Shown here: in pieces, positions 43,068 to 53,800 of the stretch
How the letters are laid out: every line of letters begins with the position of its first letter
How positions within the stretch are numbered: position 1 is the first letter of the stretch
From: Flavobacteriaceae bacterium
Lineage (GTDB): Bacteria > Bacteroidota > Bacteroidia > Flavobacteriales > Flavobacteriaceae
Direction of reading: 5' to 3'
Assembly: GCA_021739635.1 (NCBI GenBank)
Contig: JAIPBH010000002.1
Coordinates: 248,001 to 312,000 of the forward strand
DNA: 64,000 nucleotides
Translations under genes and position numbers: made by a program
The notes under the pieces: model-generated
Database searches by the model: none
Seen by the model: the letters and a program-made list of their open reading frames with translations, nothing else
What the model was told of the DNA's origin: nothing

Positions 43068-43922
43068 GTGCAAAACAAAATATACATACTCCTTTTTATT
43101 TCAACCTTAACTTCATGTACCTTTTTTTTTAAAGAAACAGACGATAAAGTTAAGGTCGCTAGAGTTAATGACACCTATTTGTATTATGATGATATTAAAG
43201 ATTTAGTTTCAGAAGGTACCACTAAAGAAGATAGTATTTTATTAGTCCAAAATTTTATTAATAGATGGGCAACACAACAATTATTTGTTGATGGTGCTAT
43301 GATAAATTTAAGCGAATCTCAACAAGAAACATTTAATAAATTGGTAAATCAATACAAAAATGATTTATACACCAAAGCTTATATAGAAGCCTTAGTAAAA
43401 AGAAGCATTGATACAACTGTTACTAATGAAGAAGCTAAAGAGTTTTATCAAGACAATCAAGAAATTTTTAAACTAAACGAAGATCTTATAAAATTTAGGT
43501 ATATACATGTTGATGAAAACATGATAGATTTTAAAAAAATTCAAGAAAAATTTATGCGCTTTAATAAAAAGGATAAAAAATTGTTAGACTCTATATCTAT
43601 TCAGTTTAAATCGTATTCATTAAATGACACCATTTGGATAAAAGTTAGTCAAGTAATTGATAAAATTTCAATTATAACTCCAGAAAATAAAAATGAACTG
43701 TTAAAAAAATCTAATTTTGTACAACTCAAAGATTCATTAGGAGTATATTTGATGCAGATTAATGATGTGTTGTTGCGAAGTGATACGGCTCCATTAGAGT
43801 ATGTAAAACCAACTATAGACCAAATAGTCATTAACAAAAGAAAACTCGAACTTATTAAAGAATTAGAAAAAGATATCACCAAGGATGCCATTAAAAACAA
43901 ACAATTTGAAGTTTACAATTAA
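43068..43922 (+). CDS. SurA-like chaperone lipoprotein lacking a recognisable parvulin domain
   Basis: A 284-residue protein with a lipoprotein signal ending LTSC (C17). Residues about 28-130 resemble the N-terminal chaperone helices of SurA (VKVARVNDTYLYYDDIKDLV, then INRWATQQLFVDGA). After DNQEIF, the part that should be a parvulin domain (DLIKFRYIHVDENMIDFKKI) lacks the GGxL and FGxHI signatures. It is therefore probably a holdase. The start is GTG at 43068, adjoining the previous TAG, and it is co-transcribed with the two flanking isomerase genes. Confidence 0.75.
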   Translation: MQNKIYILLFISTLTSCTFFFKETDDKVKVARVNDTYLYYDDIKDLVSEGTTKEDSILLVQNFINRWATQQLFVDGAMINLSESQQETFNKLVNQYKNDLYTKAYIEALVKRSIDTTVTNEEAKEFYQDNQEIFKLNEDLIKFRYIHVDENMIDFKKIQEKFMRFNKKDKKLLDSISIQFKSYSLNDTIWIKVSQVIDKISIITPENKNELLKKSNFVQLKDSLGVYLMQINDVLLRSDTAPLEYVKPTIDQIVINKRKLELIKELEKDITKDAIKNKQFEVYN

Positions 43923-45372
43923 TTTGAAACACATACTAGCTTTATCTCTTACATTTATAACCATAAATTTTATATCTGCCCAAGAAATTATTCAAGAGGC
44001 GTCGGTTAATGATAGCATTAAAGCTATTGATGACATCAAAACTGTACAAACAGCAACTATAGATACAACCAAAACATTTGTTGCAAAAAAGGTTGATGGT
44101 GTAGCTGCGGTTGTAGGAGATTATATTCTTTTAGATTCTGATGTAGACAAATCATATTTACAATTACAAGCACAAGGTGTTAATACTTCCGATATTCCTC
44201 GTTGCCAGTTATTTGGAAAATTATTAGAAGATAAGCTATATGCTCATCACGCCATTCAAGATAGTTTACCAGTTTCTGATACCGAAATTCGTCAAAACAT
44301 TGATTACCAAATCCAACAGTTTCTTCAGTCAACAAATGGCTCTATGGATAAACTTTTAGAAATCTATAAAAAAGATGACGAAAAAAGCCTAAGAGAAGAA
44401 ATGTTTGAAATCAACAAAAGCAACGAATTAGCAAGAAAAATGCAAGCTAAAATTGTTGAAGATGTAGAGGTTACTCCAGAAGAAGTAAGAGATTTTTTTA
44501 ATAAAATACCTAAAGAAGATAGACCAACTTTTGGAACAGAACTTAAAGTAGCTCAAATAGTTGTTGAACCCAAAGTTGCACAAGAAGAAAAACAACGCAT
44601 TATAGATCAATTAAAACAATTTAGAGCAGATGTTTTAGAAAACGGTGCTAGTTTCCGTTCAAAAGTAGTGCTATATGGCGAAGATCCAGGCTTAAAACAA
44701 TCGGGTTATAAATACACTTTAAATAGAAAGAAACCTAGAATGGTTAAAGAATTCAGGCAAGCTGCTTTTTCGCTCCAAGAAGGAGAGATTTCTGAGCCTT
44801 TTGAAACAGAATTTGGTTTTCATATAGTGTATTGTGAAAAAATTAGAGGTCAAGAATATGATGTAAGCCATATTCTTTTAATTCCAAAAGTATCAACAGA
44901 TGCTATTAAAGAAGCTAAAGAACGCATTGATAAAATTAGAAAACGTATTGTTGATGGCGATATTTCATTTGCCGATGCAGCTAAAGAATCAAGTGATGAA
45001 AAAGAAACCAGAAATGATGGTGGACAACTTATAAATCCTGAAACTCAAGATTATAATTTTGAATTAACCAGAATGGATCCTGAATTATATGCTCAAATTC
45101 AAAACTTAAAAGATGGAGAAGTGAGTTTAGTTCAAACTGAAAAAGATAGAACAGATAAAATTAAATTTAAAATTCTTACTGTTACTGATAGAGTAGATGA
45201 GCATGAAGCTGATTATGCACGAGATTATTTAAAGATTAAGAATCAGGCTCTTAATGAAAAAAAGTTAAAGGCTATTGAAACTTGGCAAAACGAAAAAATA
45301 AAAGATACTTATATAAAAATAAGTGGTTCTAATAGAGATTGTGATTTTGCTAGCAATTGGTTAAAAAAATAA
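43885..45372 (+). CDS. periplasmic peptidyl-prolyl isomerase SurA-like
   Basis: A protein of up to 495 residues. A signal peptide (LKHILALSLTFITINFISAQ) precedes a SurA N-domain (about 68-205, VDGVAAVVGDYILLDSDVDK). Two parvulin domains follow at about 217-320 (ELKVAQIVVEPK, then FETEFGFHIVYCEKI) and 325-430 (YDVSHILLIPK, GGQLINPETQ). This is the standard SurA layout for outer-membrane protein assembly. ATG 43885 overlaps the previous gene by 38 bases. TTG 43924, two bases after the previous stop and right at the signal peptide, is an equally good start. Confidence 0.9.
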   Translation: MPLKTNNLKFTINLKHILALSLTFITINFISAQEIIQEASVNDSIKAIDDIKTVQTATIDTTKTFVAKKVDGVAAVVGDYILLDSDVDKSYLQLQAQGVNTSDIPRCQLFGKLLEDKLYAHHAIQDSLPVSDTEIRQNIDYQIQQFLQSTNGSMDKLLEIYKKDDEKSLREEMFEINKSNELARKMQAKIVEDVEVTPEEVRDFFNKIPKEDRPTFGTELKVAQIVVEPKVAQEEKQRIIDQLKQFRADVLENGASFRSKVVLYGEDPGLKQSGYKYTLNRKKPRMVKEFRQAAFSLQEGEISEPFETEFGFHIVYCEKIRGQEYDVSHILLIPKVSTDAIKEAKERIDKIRKRIVDGDISFADAAKESSDEKETRNDGGQLINPETQDYNFELTRMDPELYAQIQNLKDGEVSLVQTEKDRTDKIKFKILTVTDRVDEHEADYARDYLKIKNQALNEKKLKAIETWQNEKIKDTYIKISGSNRDCDFASNWLKK

Positions 45373-45376
45373 AAAT

Positions 45377-46330
45377 ATGTCAGATGTAGCTGCCGTAGAA
45401 CAATTTGTAAAACAATATAAAGATTTAAAATCTGAAATAGCCAAAGTAATTGTTGGACAAGATGAGGTTGTAAATCAAATCTTAATTTCAATTTTTTCTG
45501 GCGGTCATGCCTTACTTATTGGTGTTCCTGGCTTAGCAAAAACATTAATGGTTAATACCATTGCTCAAGCCTTAGGGTTAGATTTTAAACGTATTCAATT
45601 CACACCAGATTTAATGCCTAGTGATATTTTAGGAAGCGAAATATTAGATGAAAACAGGCATTTCCATTTTGTTAAAGGCCCAATTTTTGCAAATATCATA
45701 CTAGCTGATGAAATTAACAGAACACCACCAAAAACTCAAGCAGCTTTACTAGAAGCCATGCAAGAGCGTTCAGTTACTGTTGCAGGACATCATTATGACT
45801 TAAGTTTACCATATTTTGTATTGGCTACTCAAAATCCAATCGAACAAGAAGGAACTTACCCATTACCAGAAGCTCAATTAGATAGGTTTATGTTTGCTGT
45901 TAACTTAGACTATCCTTCTTTTGAGGAAGAAGTGCAAGTAGTTAAATCAACAACGAATGACAATAAAGAAAAAGTAAATCCACTTTTTACAGCACAACAA
46001 ATTGTAGATATTCAGCATCTTATTCGCCGAATTCCAGTAACCGACAATGTTATTGAATATGCTGTAACTATGGTTGGCAAAACGCGTCCAAATGGTAAAT
46101 CAGCAAGCGATTTGGTTAAAAATTATTTAGATTGGGGAGCAGGACCAAGAGCTTCACAAAATTTAATCTTGGCAGCCAAAACACATGCGGTCATTCATGG
46201 TAAATTTTCACCTGATATAGAAAATGTTCAAGCGGTTGCAAGTAGTATTTTAAGACATAGAATCATAAAAAATTATAAAGCAGAAGCTGAAGGAATTACA
46301 GATGATTTTATTATTAAAAGCTTGTTTTAA
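45377..46330 (+). CDS. MoxR family AAA ATPase
   Basis: A 317-residue AAA+ ATPase. Walker A is GVPGLAKT at 49-56, Walker B is in IILADEINRTPPKTQAALLE, and sensor and arginine-finger regions are in LATQNPIEQEGTYPLPEAQLDRF. A C-terminal lid (about 230-317) follows. MoxR proteins are chaperone-like and usually sit beside DUF58 and von Willebrand A-domain genes that they help mature. None of those is adjacent here. The gene follows the SurA-like gene by four bases, so it is likely co-transcribed with the foldase set. Its client is unknown. Confidence 0.92.
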   Translation: MSDVAAVEQFVKQYKDLKSEIAKVIVGQDEVVNQILISIFSGGHALLIGVPGLAKTLMVNTIAQALGLDFKRIQFTPDLMPSDILGSEILDENRHFHFVKGPIFANIILADEINRTPPKTQAALLEAMQERSVTVAGHHYDLSLPYFVLATQNPIEQEGTYPLPEAQLDRFMFAVNLDYPSFEEEVQVVKSTTNDNKEKVNPLFTAQQIVDIQHLIRRIPVTDNVIEYAVTMVGKTRPNGKSASDLVKNYLDWGAGPRASQNLILAAKTHAVIHGKFSPDIENVQAVASSILRHRIIKNYKAEAEGITDDFIIKSLF

Positions 46331-46353
46331 ACATAAAACCACTGTAAAACTCT

Positions 46354-47493
46354 ATGTATATTGATTATAAACATAGAATTTTTGGTTTAGATGTAATACG
46401 AGCTATAGCAATTCTTTTAGTTTTAATTTCACATTCTACATTTTTACTTTTTCCAACACAAAATAATTTAGTACTAACTCTTATTCGATTTTTTGGCACT
46501 ATTGGAGTAGATTTATTTTTTGTTTTAAGTGGTTTTTTAATAGGAAGAATAATACTAAAACAACTTCAAAAAGAGAAAATATCTTTCAATGAATTATTGT
46601 ATTTTTGGATAAGACGCTGGTTTAGAACTTTACCAAATTATTTCTTTGTACTAATATTAAATATCATTTTGTTTTTCATTTTATATGGAGAAGTAATACA
46701 AGGTATAGGATATTATTTTGTTTTTCTTCAAAATTTTGCAAGTGAACAACCAGATTTTTTTACTGAATCATGGAGTTTGTCAATTGAAGAATATGCATAC
46801 GTCATTGGTCCTTTATTATTGTATGTTTTTCTTTTTCTGTTTAAAAAGGTTTCTAAAAAAAAATTATTTCTTATTGTAACATTACTTGTTATATTATTAA
46901 TAACTTTTTTAAGATATAAATTTCATCTGCATCAAATAATATTAACAGACCATGAATGGAGTCAACAGTTAAGAAAAGTTGTTATCTATAGAATGGATAG
47001 CATTTATTATGGCTTTATTGGGGCCTATATTTCTATGAATTATAATTCATTTTGGTTAAAATTTAAAAATTGGAGTTTAATTTCTAGTATCCTTTTATTT
47101 TTTGGAATGCACTTATTTATTTTTTGGTTTAAGTTGCTTCCTAATAATACTGGTTTATTTTATAATGTGTTTTATTTACCTTTAATATCAATAAGTTTGC
47201 TTATGGTTTTTCCTGTTTTTTCAAGTTGGGTAAGTGGACATTTGTTAAAAAAAACTATGACATCAATAAGTATTTTGTCTTATGCAATCTATTTAATTAA
47301 TTACTCAATTGTTTTATTAACAATTCAATATTTTTTTAATTTAGACGATGCTTCTAACATCTTTAAATTTTTAGTTTTAATATTATTTTGGTTTTTAACA
47401 TTCAGTTTGTCTTACCTTCTTTATTTGTTTTTTGAAAAGCCAACTACAGATTTTAGAAATTTGCCAATTATTAAACAGAAATTTACTAATTAA
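46354..47493 (+). CDS. acyltransferase family 3 membrane protein (OafA/YrhL-like)
   Basis: A 379-residue integral membrane acyltransferase with about ten helices. The family signature FGLDVIRAIAILLVLISHS holds the catalytic histidine (H27). FFGTIGVDLFFVLSGFLIGR and YFWIRRWFRTLPNYF follow. Such enzymes O-acylate polysaccharides, LPS or other envelope molecules. It follows moxR by 23 bases but has no evident functional tie to it or to aconitase. It may decorate the surface polysaccharide made by the cluster at the left of the window, which is inference. Confidence 0.88.
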   Translation: MYIDYKHRIFGLDVIRAIAILLVLISHSTFLLFPTQNNLVLTLIRFFGTIGVDLFFVLSGFLIGRIILKQLQKEKISFNELLYFWIRRWFRTLPNYFFVLILNIILFFILYGEVIQGIGYYFVFLQNFASEQPDFFTESWSLSIEEYAYVIGPLLLYVFLFLFKKVSKKKLFLIVTLLVILLITFLRYKFHLHQIILTDHEWSQQLRKVVIYRMDSIYYGFIGAYISMNYNSFWLKFKNWSLISSILLFFGMHLFIFWFKLLPNNTGLFYNVFYLPLISISLLMVFPVFSSWVSGHLLKKTMTSISILSYAIYLINYSIVLLTIQYFFNLDDASNIFKFLVLILFWFLTFSLSYLLYLFFEKPTTDFRNLPIIKQKFTN

Positions 47494-47676
47494 ATTGATG
47501 ATTATACAATTTTTAATATCCATAATTGTTAAAATATCAATGATATAATTATTTTATATAACTATAATAAATTACCATAAATCATTACTGTATTACTGGT
47601 TTTATTTTTTAAACTTTATATAAATTTCGTAATTTGCATTACTTTTTATTAATACAAATTAAAACAAAACAAACTC

Positions 47677-49947
47677 ATGGCATTTGACATTGATATGATT
47701 AAAGGTGTTTACACCAAAATGGTTGAACGCGTTGATAAAGCACGTAATATTGTAGGTAGACCATTAACACTTTCTGAAAAGATTTTATATTCTCATCTTT
47801 GGGATGGAAACCCTACTAAAGCATTTGAAAGAGGAAAAGATTATGTGGATTTTGCACCAGACCGTATTGCGTGTCAAGATGCAACGGCTCAAATGGCTTT
47901 GTTACAATTTATGCAAGCAGGAAAATCTAAAGTTGCAGTACCTACAACAGTTCATTGTGACCACTTAATTCAGGCTAAAGAAGGAGCTGCTATTGATTTA
48001 AAACATGCTAATTCTGTAAGTAGTGAAGTATTTAACTTTTTAGAGTCTGTTTCAAATAAATATGGTATTGGTTTCTGGAAACCAGGAGCTGGTATTATTC
48101 ATCAAGTAGTTTTAGAAAATTATGCGTTTCCTGGAGGAATGATGATTGGGACTGATTCGCACACAGTAAATGCAGGAGGTTTAGGAATGATTGCTATTGG
48201 TGTTGGTGGAGCTGATGCTGTTGATGTAATGGCTGGTATGGCTTGGGAATTAAAGTTTCCTAAATTGATAGGTGTTAAGTTAACAGGTAAATTATCTGGT
48301 TGGACAGCTCCAAAGGATGTTATTTTAAAAGTAGCAGAGATTCTTACAGTAAAAGGAGGAACTGGAGCAGTTGTTGAATACTTTGGACCAGGTGCTATAG
48401 CTATGTCTTGTACCGGTAAAGGAACCATTTGTAATATGGGTGCTGAAATAGGAGCAACCACATCTACTTTTGGGTATGATGAGTCCATGGAGCGTTATTT
48501 ACGTTCTACAAACAGAGCCGATGTTGCTGATGCGGCAAACGCTGTTAAAGGATATCTTACTGCTGATGCTGAAGTTTATGCAAGTCCAGAAAAATATTTC
48601 GACCAAGTTATTGAAATCAATTTATCAGAATTAGGCCCCTTATTAAACGGACCTTTCACACCAGATTTATCAACAACAGTTGGTAAAGAAATGTCTGAAA
48701 AAGCAAAAGCTAATGATTGGCCAATGGCAGTTGAATGGGGATTAATTGGTTCTTGTACCAACTCTTCTTACGAAGATTTATCTCGTGCTTCATCCATTGC
48801 ACAACAAGCTTTAGATAAAGGAGTTAAAATGAAAGCAGAATTAGGTATTAATCCAGGTTCTGAGCAAGTTAGGTACACTGCAGAAAGAGATGGCATTCTT
48901 CAAATTTTCGAAAAATTAGATGCTAAAATATTTACCAATGCATGTGGACCATGTATTGGTCAATGGGCACGTTATAGCGATCCTAAAAATGCACCAAAAA
49001 ACAGTATAGTACATTCTTTTAACAGAAACTTTGCTAAGAGAGCAGATGGTAATCCAAATACGCATGCTTTTGTGGCTTCACCAGAAATTACGGCAGCCAT
49101 TGCAATTGCAGGTCGATTAGATTTTAATCCAATGACTGATAAGTTAATTAACGAAAAAGGAGAAGAAGTGATGTTTGATGAACCAACTGGATGGGAATTA
49201 CCTCCAAAAGGTTTTGATGTAAAAGACAATGGATATTTGGCTCCTGAAGCAGATGGTAGTCATGTTCAAGTTAAAGTTGCAGAAGATTCTGAGCGTTTAC
49301 AACTATTAGAGCCTTTTCAACCTATTGGAAATTCTATAAATGGCGCTAAATTATTAATTAAAGCTTTTGGAAAATGTACCACAGATCATATTAGTATGGC
49401 TGGACCTTGGTTACGTTTCCGTGGACATTTAGATAATATTTCTAACAACTGTTTAATTGGTGCTGTAAATGCATACAATCAACAAACAAATTTTGTAAAA
49501 AACCAATTAACAGGTGAATATGGTGGTGTACCAGATGTACAACGTCAATATAAAGCTAAAGGTATTAAAACTATTGTTGTGGGTGATCATAACTATGGTG
49601 AAGGTTCTTCAAGAGAGCATGCAGCCATGGAACCAAGATTTTTAGGTGTTGCTGCAGTTATTGTAAAATCGTTTGCTCGTATTCATGAAACAAACCTTAA
49701 AAAACAAGGTATGTTAGGTTTAACATTTGCTAATGAAGCTGATTACGATTTAATTCAAGAAGATGATACTTTCAACTTTATTGATTTAAATGCATTTGCT
49801 CCAGGTAAACAATTAACACTTGAAGCAGTTCATACAGATGGAAGTAAAAATCTTATAAAATTAAATCACACTTATAATCAATCACAAATTGATTGGTATA
49901 ATGCAGGTTCTGCTTTAAACTTAATTAAAAGACAAAATGCATCTTAA
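47677..49947 (+). CDS. acn: aconitate hydratase
   Basis: A 756-residue TCA-cycle enzyme that isomerises citrate to isocitrate through aconitate with a [4Fe-4S] cluster. The cluster cysteines are in [11 protein letters not shown] and in [12 protein letters not shown]. Other hallmarks are [35 protein letters not shown] and the swivelling domain [21 protein letters not shown] (quoted in part as [12 protein letters not shown]). The length and motifs fit the mitochondrial-type AcnA of Bacteroidota. GTAATTTG near 47629 is a one-mismatch -7 box. A terminator follows, so it is monocistronic. Confidence 0.96.
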   Translation: MAFDIDMIKGVYTKMVERVDKARNIVGRPLTLSEKILYSHLWDGNPTKAFERGKDYVDFAPDRIACQDATAQMALLQFMQAGKSKVAVPTTVHCDHLIQAKEGAAIDLKHANSVSSEVFNFLESVSNKYGIGFWKPGAGIIHQVVLENYAFPGGMMIGTDSHTVNAGGLGMIAIGVGGADAVDVMAGMAWELKFPKLIGVKLTGKLSGWTAPKDVILKVAEILTVKGGTGAVVEYFGPGAIAMSCTGKGTICNMGAEIGATTSTFGYDESMERYLRSTNRADVADAANAVKGYLTADAEVYASPEKYFDQVIEINLSELGPLLNGPFTPDLSTTVGKEMSEKAKANDWPMAVEWGLIGSCTNSSYEDLSRASSIAQQALDKGVKMKAELGINPGSEQVRYTAERDGILQIFEKLDAKIFTNACGPCIGQWARYSDPKNAPKNSIVHSFNRNFAKRADGNPNTHAFVASPEITAAIAIAGRLDFNPMTDKLINEKGEEVMFDEPTGWELPPKGFDVKDNGYLAPEADGSHVQVKVAEDSERLQLLEPFQPIGNSINGAKLLIKAFGKCTTDHISMAGPWLRFRGHLDNISNNCLIGAVNAYNQQTNFVKNQLTGEYGGVPDVQRQYKAKGIKTIVVGDHNYGEGSSREHAAMEPRFLGVAAVIVKSFARIHETNLKKQGMLGLTFANEADYDLIQEDDTFNFIDLNAFAPGKQLTLEAVHTDGSKNLIKLNHTYNQSQIDWYNAGSALNLIKRQNAS

Positions 49948-49967
49948 TTAAAGATGATTATGAATAT

Positions 49968-49994
49968 AAAAATCCAGCTTATTGCTGGATTTTT
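49968..49994 (+). terminator. Rho-independent terminator after aconitase gene
   Basis: 11-base stem AAAAATCCAGC / GCTGGATTTTT, loop TTATT, with T-rich continuation. It starts 21 bases after the stop. Confidence 0.88.
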
Positions 49995-50056
49995 TGTTTT
50001 CAAGGCTTTTAAATAAAATCATATATAATTGTACTTTTACAAAAACACTTTTTAAA

Positions 50057-50830
50057 ATGAATACTCGCGAAAATCAACTGAAAGCTTTTGATAGATTATT
50101 AACCATCATGGACGAATTACGTGAAGGTTGTCCTTGGGATAAAAAACAAACTATGGAAAGTTTACGTCATTTAACTATTGAAGAAACCTATGAGTTGGGT
50201 GACGCTATTTTAGACAATGATTTAGAAGAAGTAAAAAAAGAATTAGGTGATGTTTTACTGCATATTGTGTTTTATTCTAGAATTGGAAGTGAAACTAATG
50301 ATTTTGACATTGCTGATGTTTGTAATAGTATTTGTGAAAAGTTAATAAGCAGACATCCACATATTTATGGAGATGTAAAAGTTGAAAACGAAGACGATGT
50401 AAAACGAAATTGGGAGAACCTGAAACTGAAAGAAGGAAAGAAAAGTGTTTTAGAAGGAGTTCCAAACAGTTTACCAGCATTAGTAAAGGCGAACAGAATT
50501 CAAGAAAAAGTAGCAGGCGTGGGTTTTGATTGGGAAGAACCAAATCAGGTTTGGGAAAAAGTAGAAGAGGAACTTCAGGAGTTCAAGATTGAAGTCGATA
50601 AAGGTAATCAAGATGCTATAGAGAGTGAATTTGGTGATGTACTTTTCTCAATGGTAAATTATGCTAGATTTTTAAATATTAATCCCGAAAATGCTTTAGA
50701 GCGTACCAATAAAAAATTTTCAAAACGCTTTCAATACCTTGAAGAAAAGGCAAAATCTATAAACAAGTCGTTAAAGGATATGACACTTTCTGAAATGGAT
50801 GTGTTTTGGGAGGAAGGAAAAAAAATCTAA
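50057..50830 (+). CDS. mazG: nucleoside triphosphate pyrophosphohydrolase MazG
   Basis: A 257-residue enzyme that hydrolyses (d)NTPs to NMPs and pyrophosphate, cleaning the pool and affecting ppGpp levels. Two MazG repeats are present. The first has REGCPWDKKQTMESLRHL, TIEETYELGDAI (ExxE metal motif) and KELGDVLLHIVFYSR. The second has EELQEFKIEV and ESEFGDVLFSMVNYARFL. ATG 50057 gives the family N-terminus; a longer in-frame extension would run into the terminator region. The large T9SS protein gene starts six bases later. Confidence 0.93.
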   Translation: MNTRENQLKAFDRLLTIMDELREGCPWDKKQTMESLRHLTIEETYELGDAILDNDLEEVKKELGDVLLHIVFYSRIGSETNDFDIADVCNSICEKLISRHPHIYGDVKVENEDDVKRNWENLKLKEGKKSVLEGVPNSLPALVKANRIQEKVAGVGFDWEEPNQVWEKVEEELQEFKIEVDKGNQDAIESEFGDVLFSMVNYARFLNINPENALERTNKKFSKRFQYLEEKAKSINKSLKDMTLSEMDVFWEEGKKI

Positions 50831-50836
50831 TTGAAA

Positions 50837-53800
50837 ATGATAATTAAATTGCATAAAATAGGATCTCTTTTTTTGTTTTTAAGCTTGTATTCACAATTTA
50901 GCTTAGCTCAACCAAAATTGACTGCAGAAGGAGATCAGTCTTATTGTCCGTTGAGTGAAATTAATGTTGTAACCGATTTTGATATTTTAAATTCAGGTGG
51001 TGAAAATATTCAATCAGTATATATACAAATATCAACGGGATATGATTTTGGATATGATTTGTTGACTCTAGCTGGAAATCACCCAAGCATTATAACTTCT
51101 TGGAGCGCTACTGAAGGAAAGCTAACCTTAACAGCATCATCTACAGCAACAGCTCTAAACGATTTAATTACAGCAGTAAAAAATGTTGTTTTTAAAAGTA
51201 CAAGCAATAATCCAACTAATAAATTTTTCTCATTTACCATAGGAGATGCTAATTATTTACCAAAAACGCGTCATTATTATCAATATGTGCCTGATTTAGG
51301 GATTACATGGTCTGATGCTAAAGTAGCTGCAGAATCAAAAAATTATTATGGTTTACAAGGATATTTAGCAACTATTTTATATCCTGAGGAGGCGCAATTA
51401 GCAGGAGAGCAAGCTGCTGGAGCTGGTTGGATTGGTGGTAGTGATGCACAAACTGAAGGCGTTTGGAAATGGGTTACTGGACCAGAAGGACTAGCAAATA
51501 ATGGAGCAGGAACTATTTTTTGGAATGGAGTCAGCAATGGTTCTACACCAAATTATGCTAATTGGAATTCTGGCGAACCCAATAATTTAGGTAATGAAGA
51601 TTATGCTCATGTAACCTACAATGTAGGAATTAAAGGTTCTTGGAATGATTTGTCTAATACAGGTGATTTAAATCCAGGCAATTATCAACCAAAAGGGTAT
51701 ATTGTTGAATATGGTGGAATGCCAGGAGAGACAGCTTTAAATATTTCAGCTAGTACTCAAATTAGTGTTACTAAAATTTCATCTACTATACCTAATTCAA
51801 GTTGTGGAGCAGGAAGTGTTGTTTTGGAAGCTTTTGCTTCAACACCAACAGCCACTATTTTATGGTATGAAAATGTAACAGGAGAAATTTTTATAGGAAG
51901 TGGTAATCAGTTGACCACACCTGTTATAAATATTTCAACAACTTATTATGCTTTAGCCTCTGAAAATGGTTGTTTGACTGGGGTTAGAACTCCAGTTTTA
52001 GCAACTATAAATACTATTCCAATTATATCTTCTGCAACTGATAAAATTGTATGTGAATCAGGTTCTGGAACTCTAACAGCTACAGCGTCTGCTGGGGTTG
52101 TTAATTGGTATAATAGTCCATCAGGAGGAAGTTTGGTCGGTACAGGTAATTCGTATACTACTCCAATTTTAAATACTACTACGGTTTATTATGTAGATGC
52201 TACTTCCAATGGTTGTACAACACCAACAAGAGTTCCTGTTACTTTAACTGTTCAAAAAACACCACTACCAACAGCTAATGTAACGCAAACTTTTTGCGAT
52301 ATTCAAAATGCTAAAATTTCTGATTTATCAGTATCTGGTTTAAATATTTTGTGGTATATAAATAGTTCTGGTGGCTCTCCTTTAAATACTTCAGAGCTAT
52401 TATCAAACAATATTTATTATGCTACACAAACAATTAACACATGTGAAAGTCCAACTCGATTACCTGTTTCAGTTATAATTTACGAAACTGTTGTTCCAAT
52501 TACTTCTTCTAATATTCCTAATTTAGAGGTTTGTGATTCTATGTTAGATGGAGACGATACAAATGGTTTTGAAATTTTTGATTTAACCCTAAACGAGTCT
52601 GTTTTACTTAATGGAAAATCAGCATCAGATTATACGTTTTCTTATTTTACAGATGCTTCTTATAGTATTCCAATACCAAATCCTTCAACTTTTGTTAATA
52701 CACTACAGTCTGGTCAAACTATTTATGTTAAAATTGAAAATAATTTAAATACAACGTGTTTTACAGAAGCTTCTTTTAATATTGTTATAAATAAATTACC
52801 AATCATTCAATCCAATATTATTTTTAAAAATTGTGATGAAGATGGTTCTCCTGATGGGTTTACCAATTATAATTTAAATGAAGCCAATGATGTTATTTCT
52901 TATAATAACGCTGTAAACTTAACTTTTTCATATTATGCTACATGGAATGATGCCGTTACAGGTTTGAATCCTTTAAATGCATCGTTTTACAACAACATCA
53001 ATGGAAATACAGTTTATGCTCGTGTAGAAAATGTACATGGTTGTTATAGAATTAGCATTGTAAATTTACAGGTCTCTACAACGTCTTTTCCTCTAGGATA
53101 CATTCAAGAATTAGAAAATTGTGATGATGATACAGTTATTGACGGATTTCGTGAATTTAATTTAAGTAATGCTTCTATATCACTTCTATCAAATTTTCCG
53201 TTGGGACAAAATTTAAGTGTTCATTATTTTAGAAATTTGAATGATGCGCAATTAGAACAAAATGAAATTTTAAATCAGACTTCTTATGTAAACGAAACTG
53301 CTTTTTCTCAAGTATTGTATGTAAGAGTTGAAAGTGATGATAATGGTGAATGTTTCGGGCTTGGACCTCATGTATTATTAACAGTACATCCACGACCTGA
53401 GTTTGAAGTAGATAATTCTGCCATTTACTGTTTAGATAATAACCCAATAACTTTAACTACATTTAATCCTAAAGGAAATTATACGTATGAATGGATTGAT
53501 GGTAATGGGCAAATTGTAAGTAATTCATCTTTTGCTACTGTAGTTTCTGGTGGAAGTTACACAGTAATGGCTACTTCAAGTTTTGGCTGCGAGTCTTTTC
53601 CTTTATCTTTTACTGTTGTAGAATCTGCCATTGCAAGTATAAGTTTAGATGATGTTAGCATTGTTGAGTTATCAGACAACAATAGTATTACTATTAATAA
53701 TGACAATAATAACTTGGGAATTGGAGATTATGAATTTGCATTAGACAATTTTAATGGACCCTATCAAGATCAACTCTATTTTGATAGAGTAGGAGCTGGT

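Noticed and set aside
48120-48488. 122-codon open frame antisense to the aconitase gene
   Set aside because: Proline- and isoleucine-rich product of reading the opposite strand of a conserved gene; no sign of independent coding.
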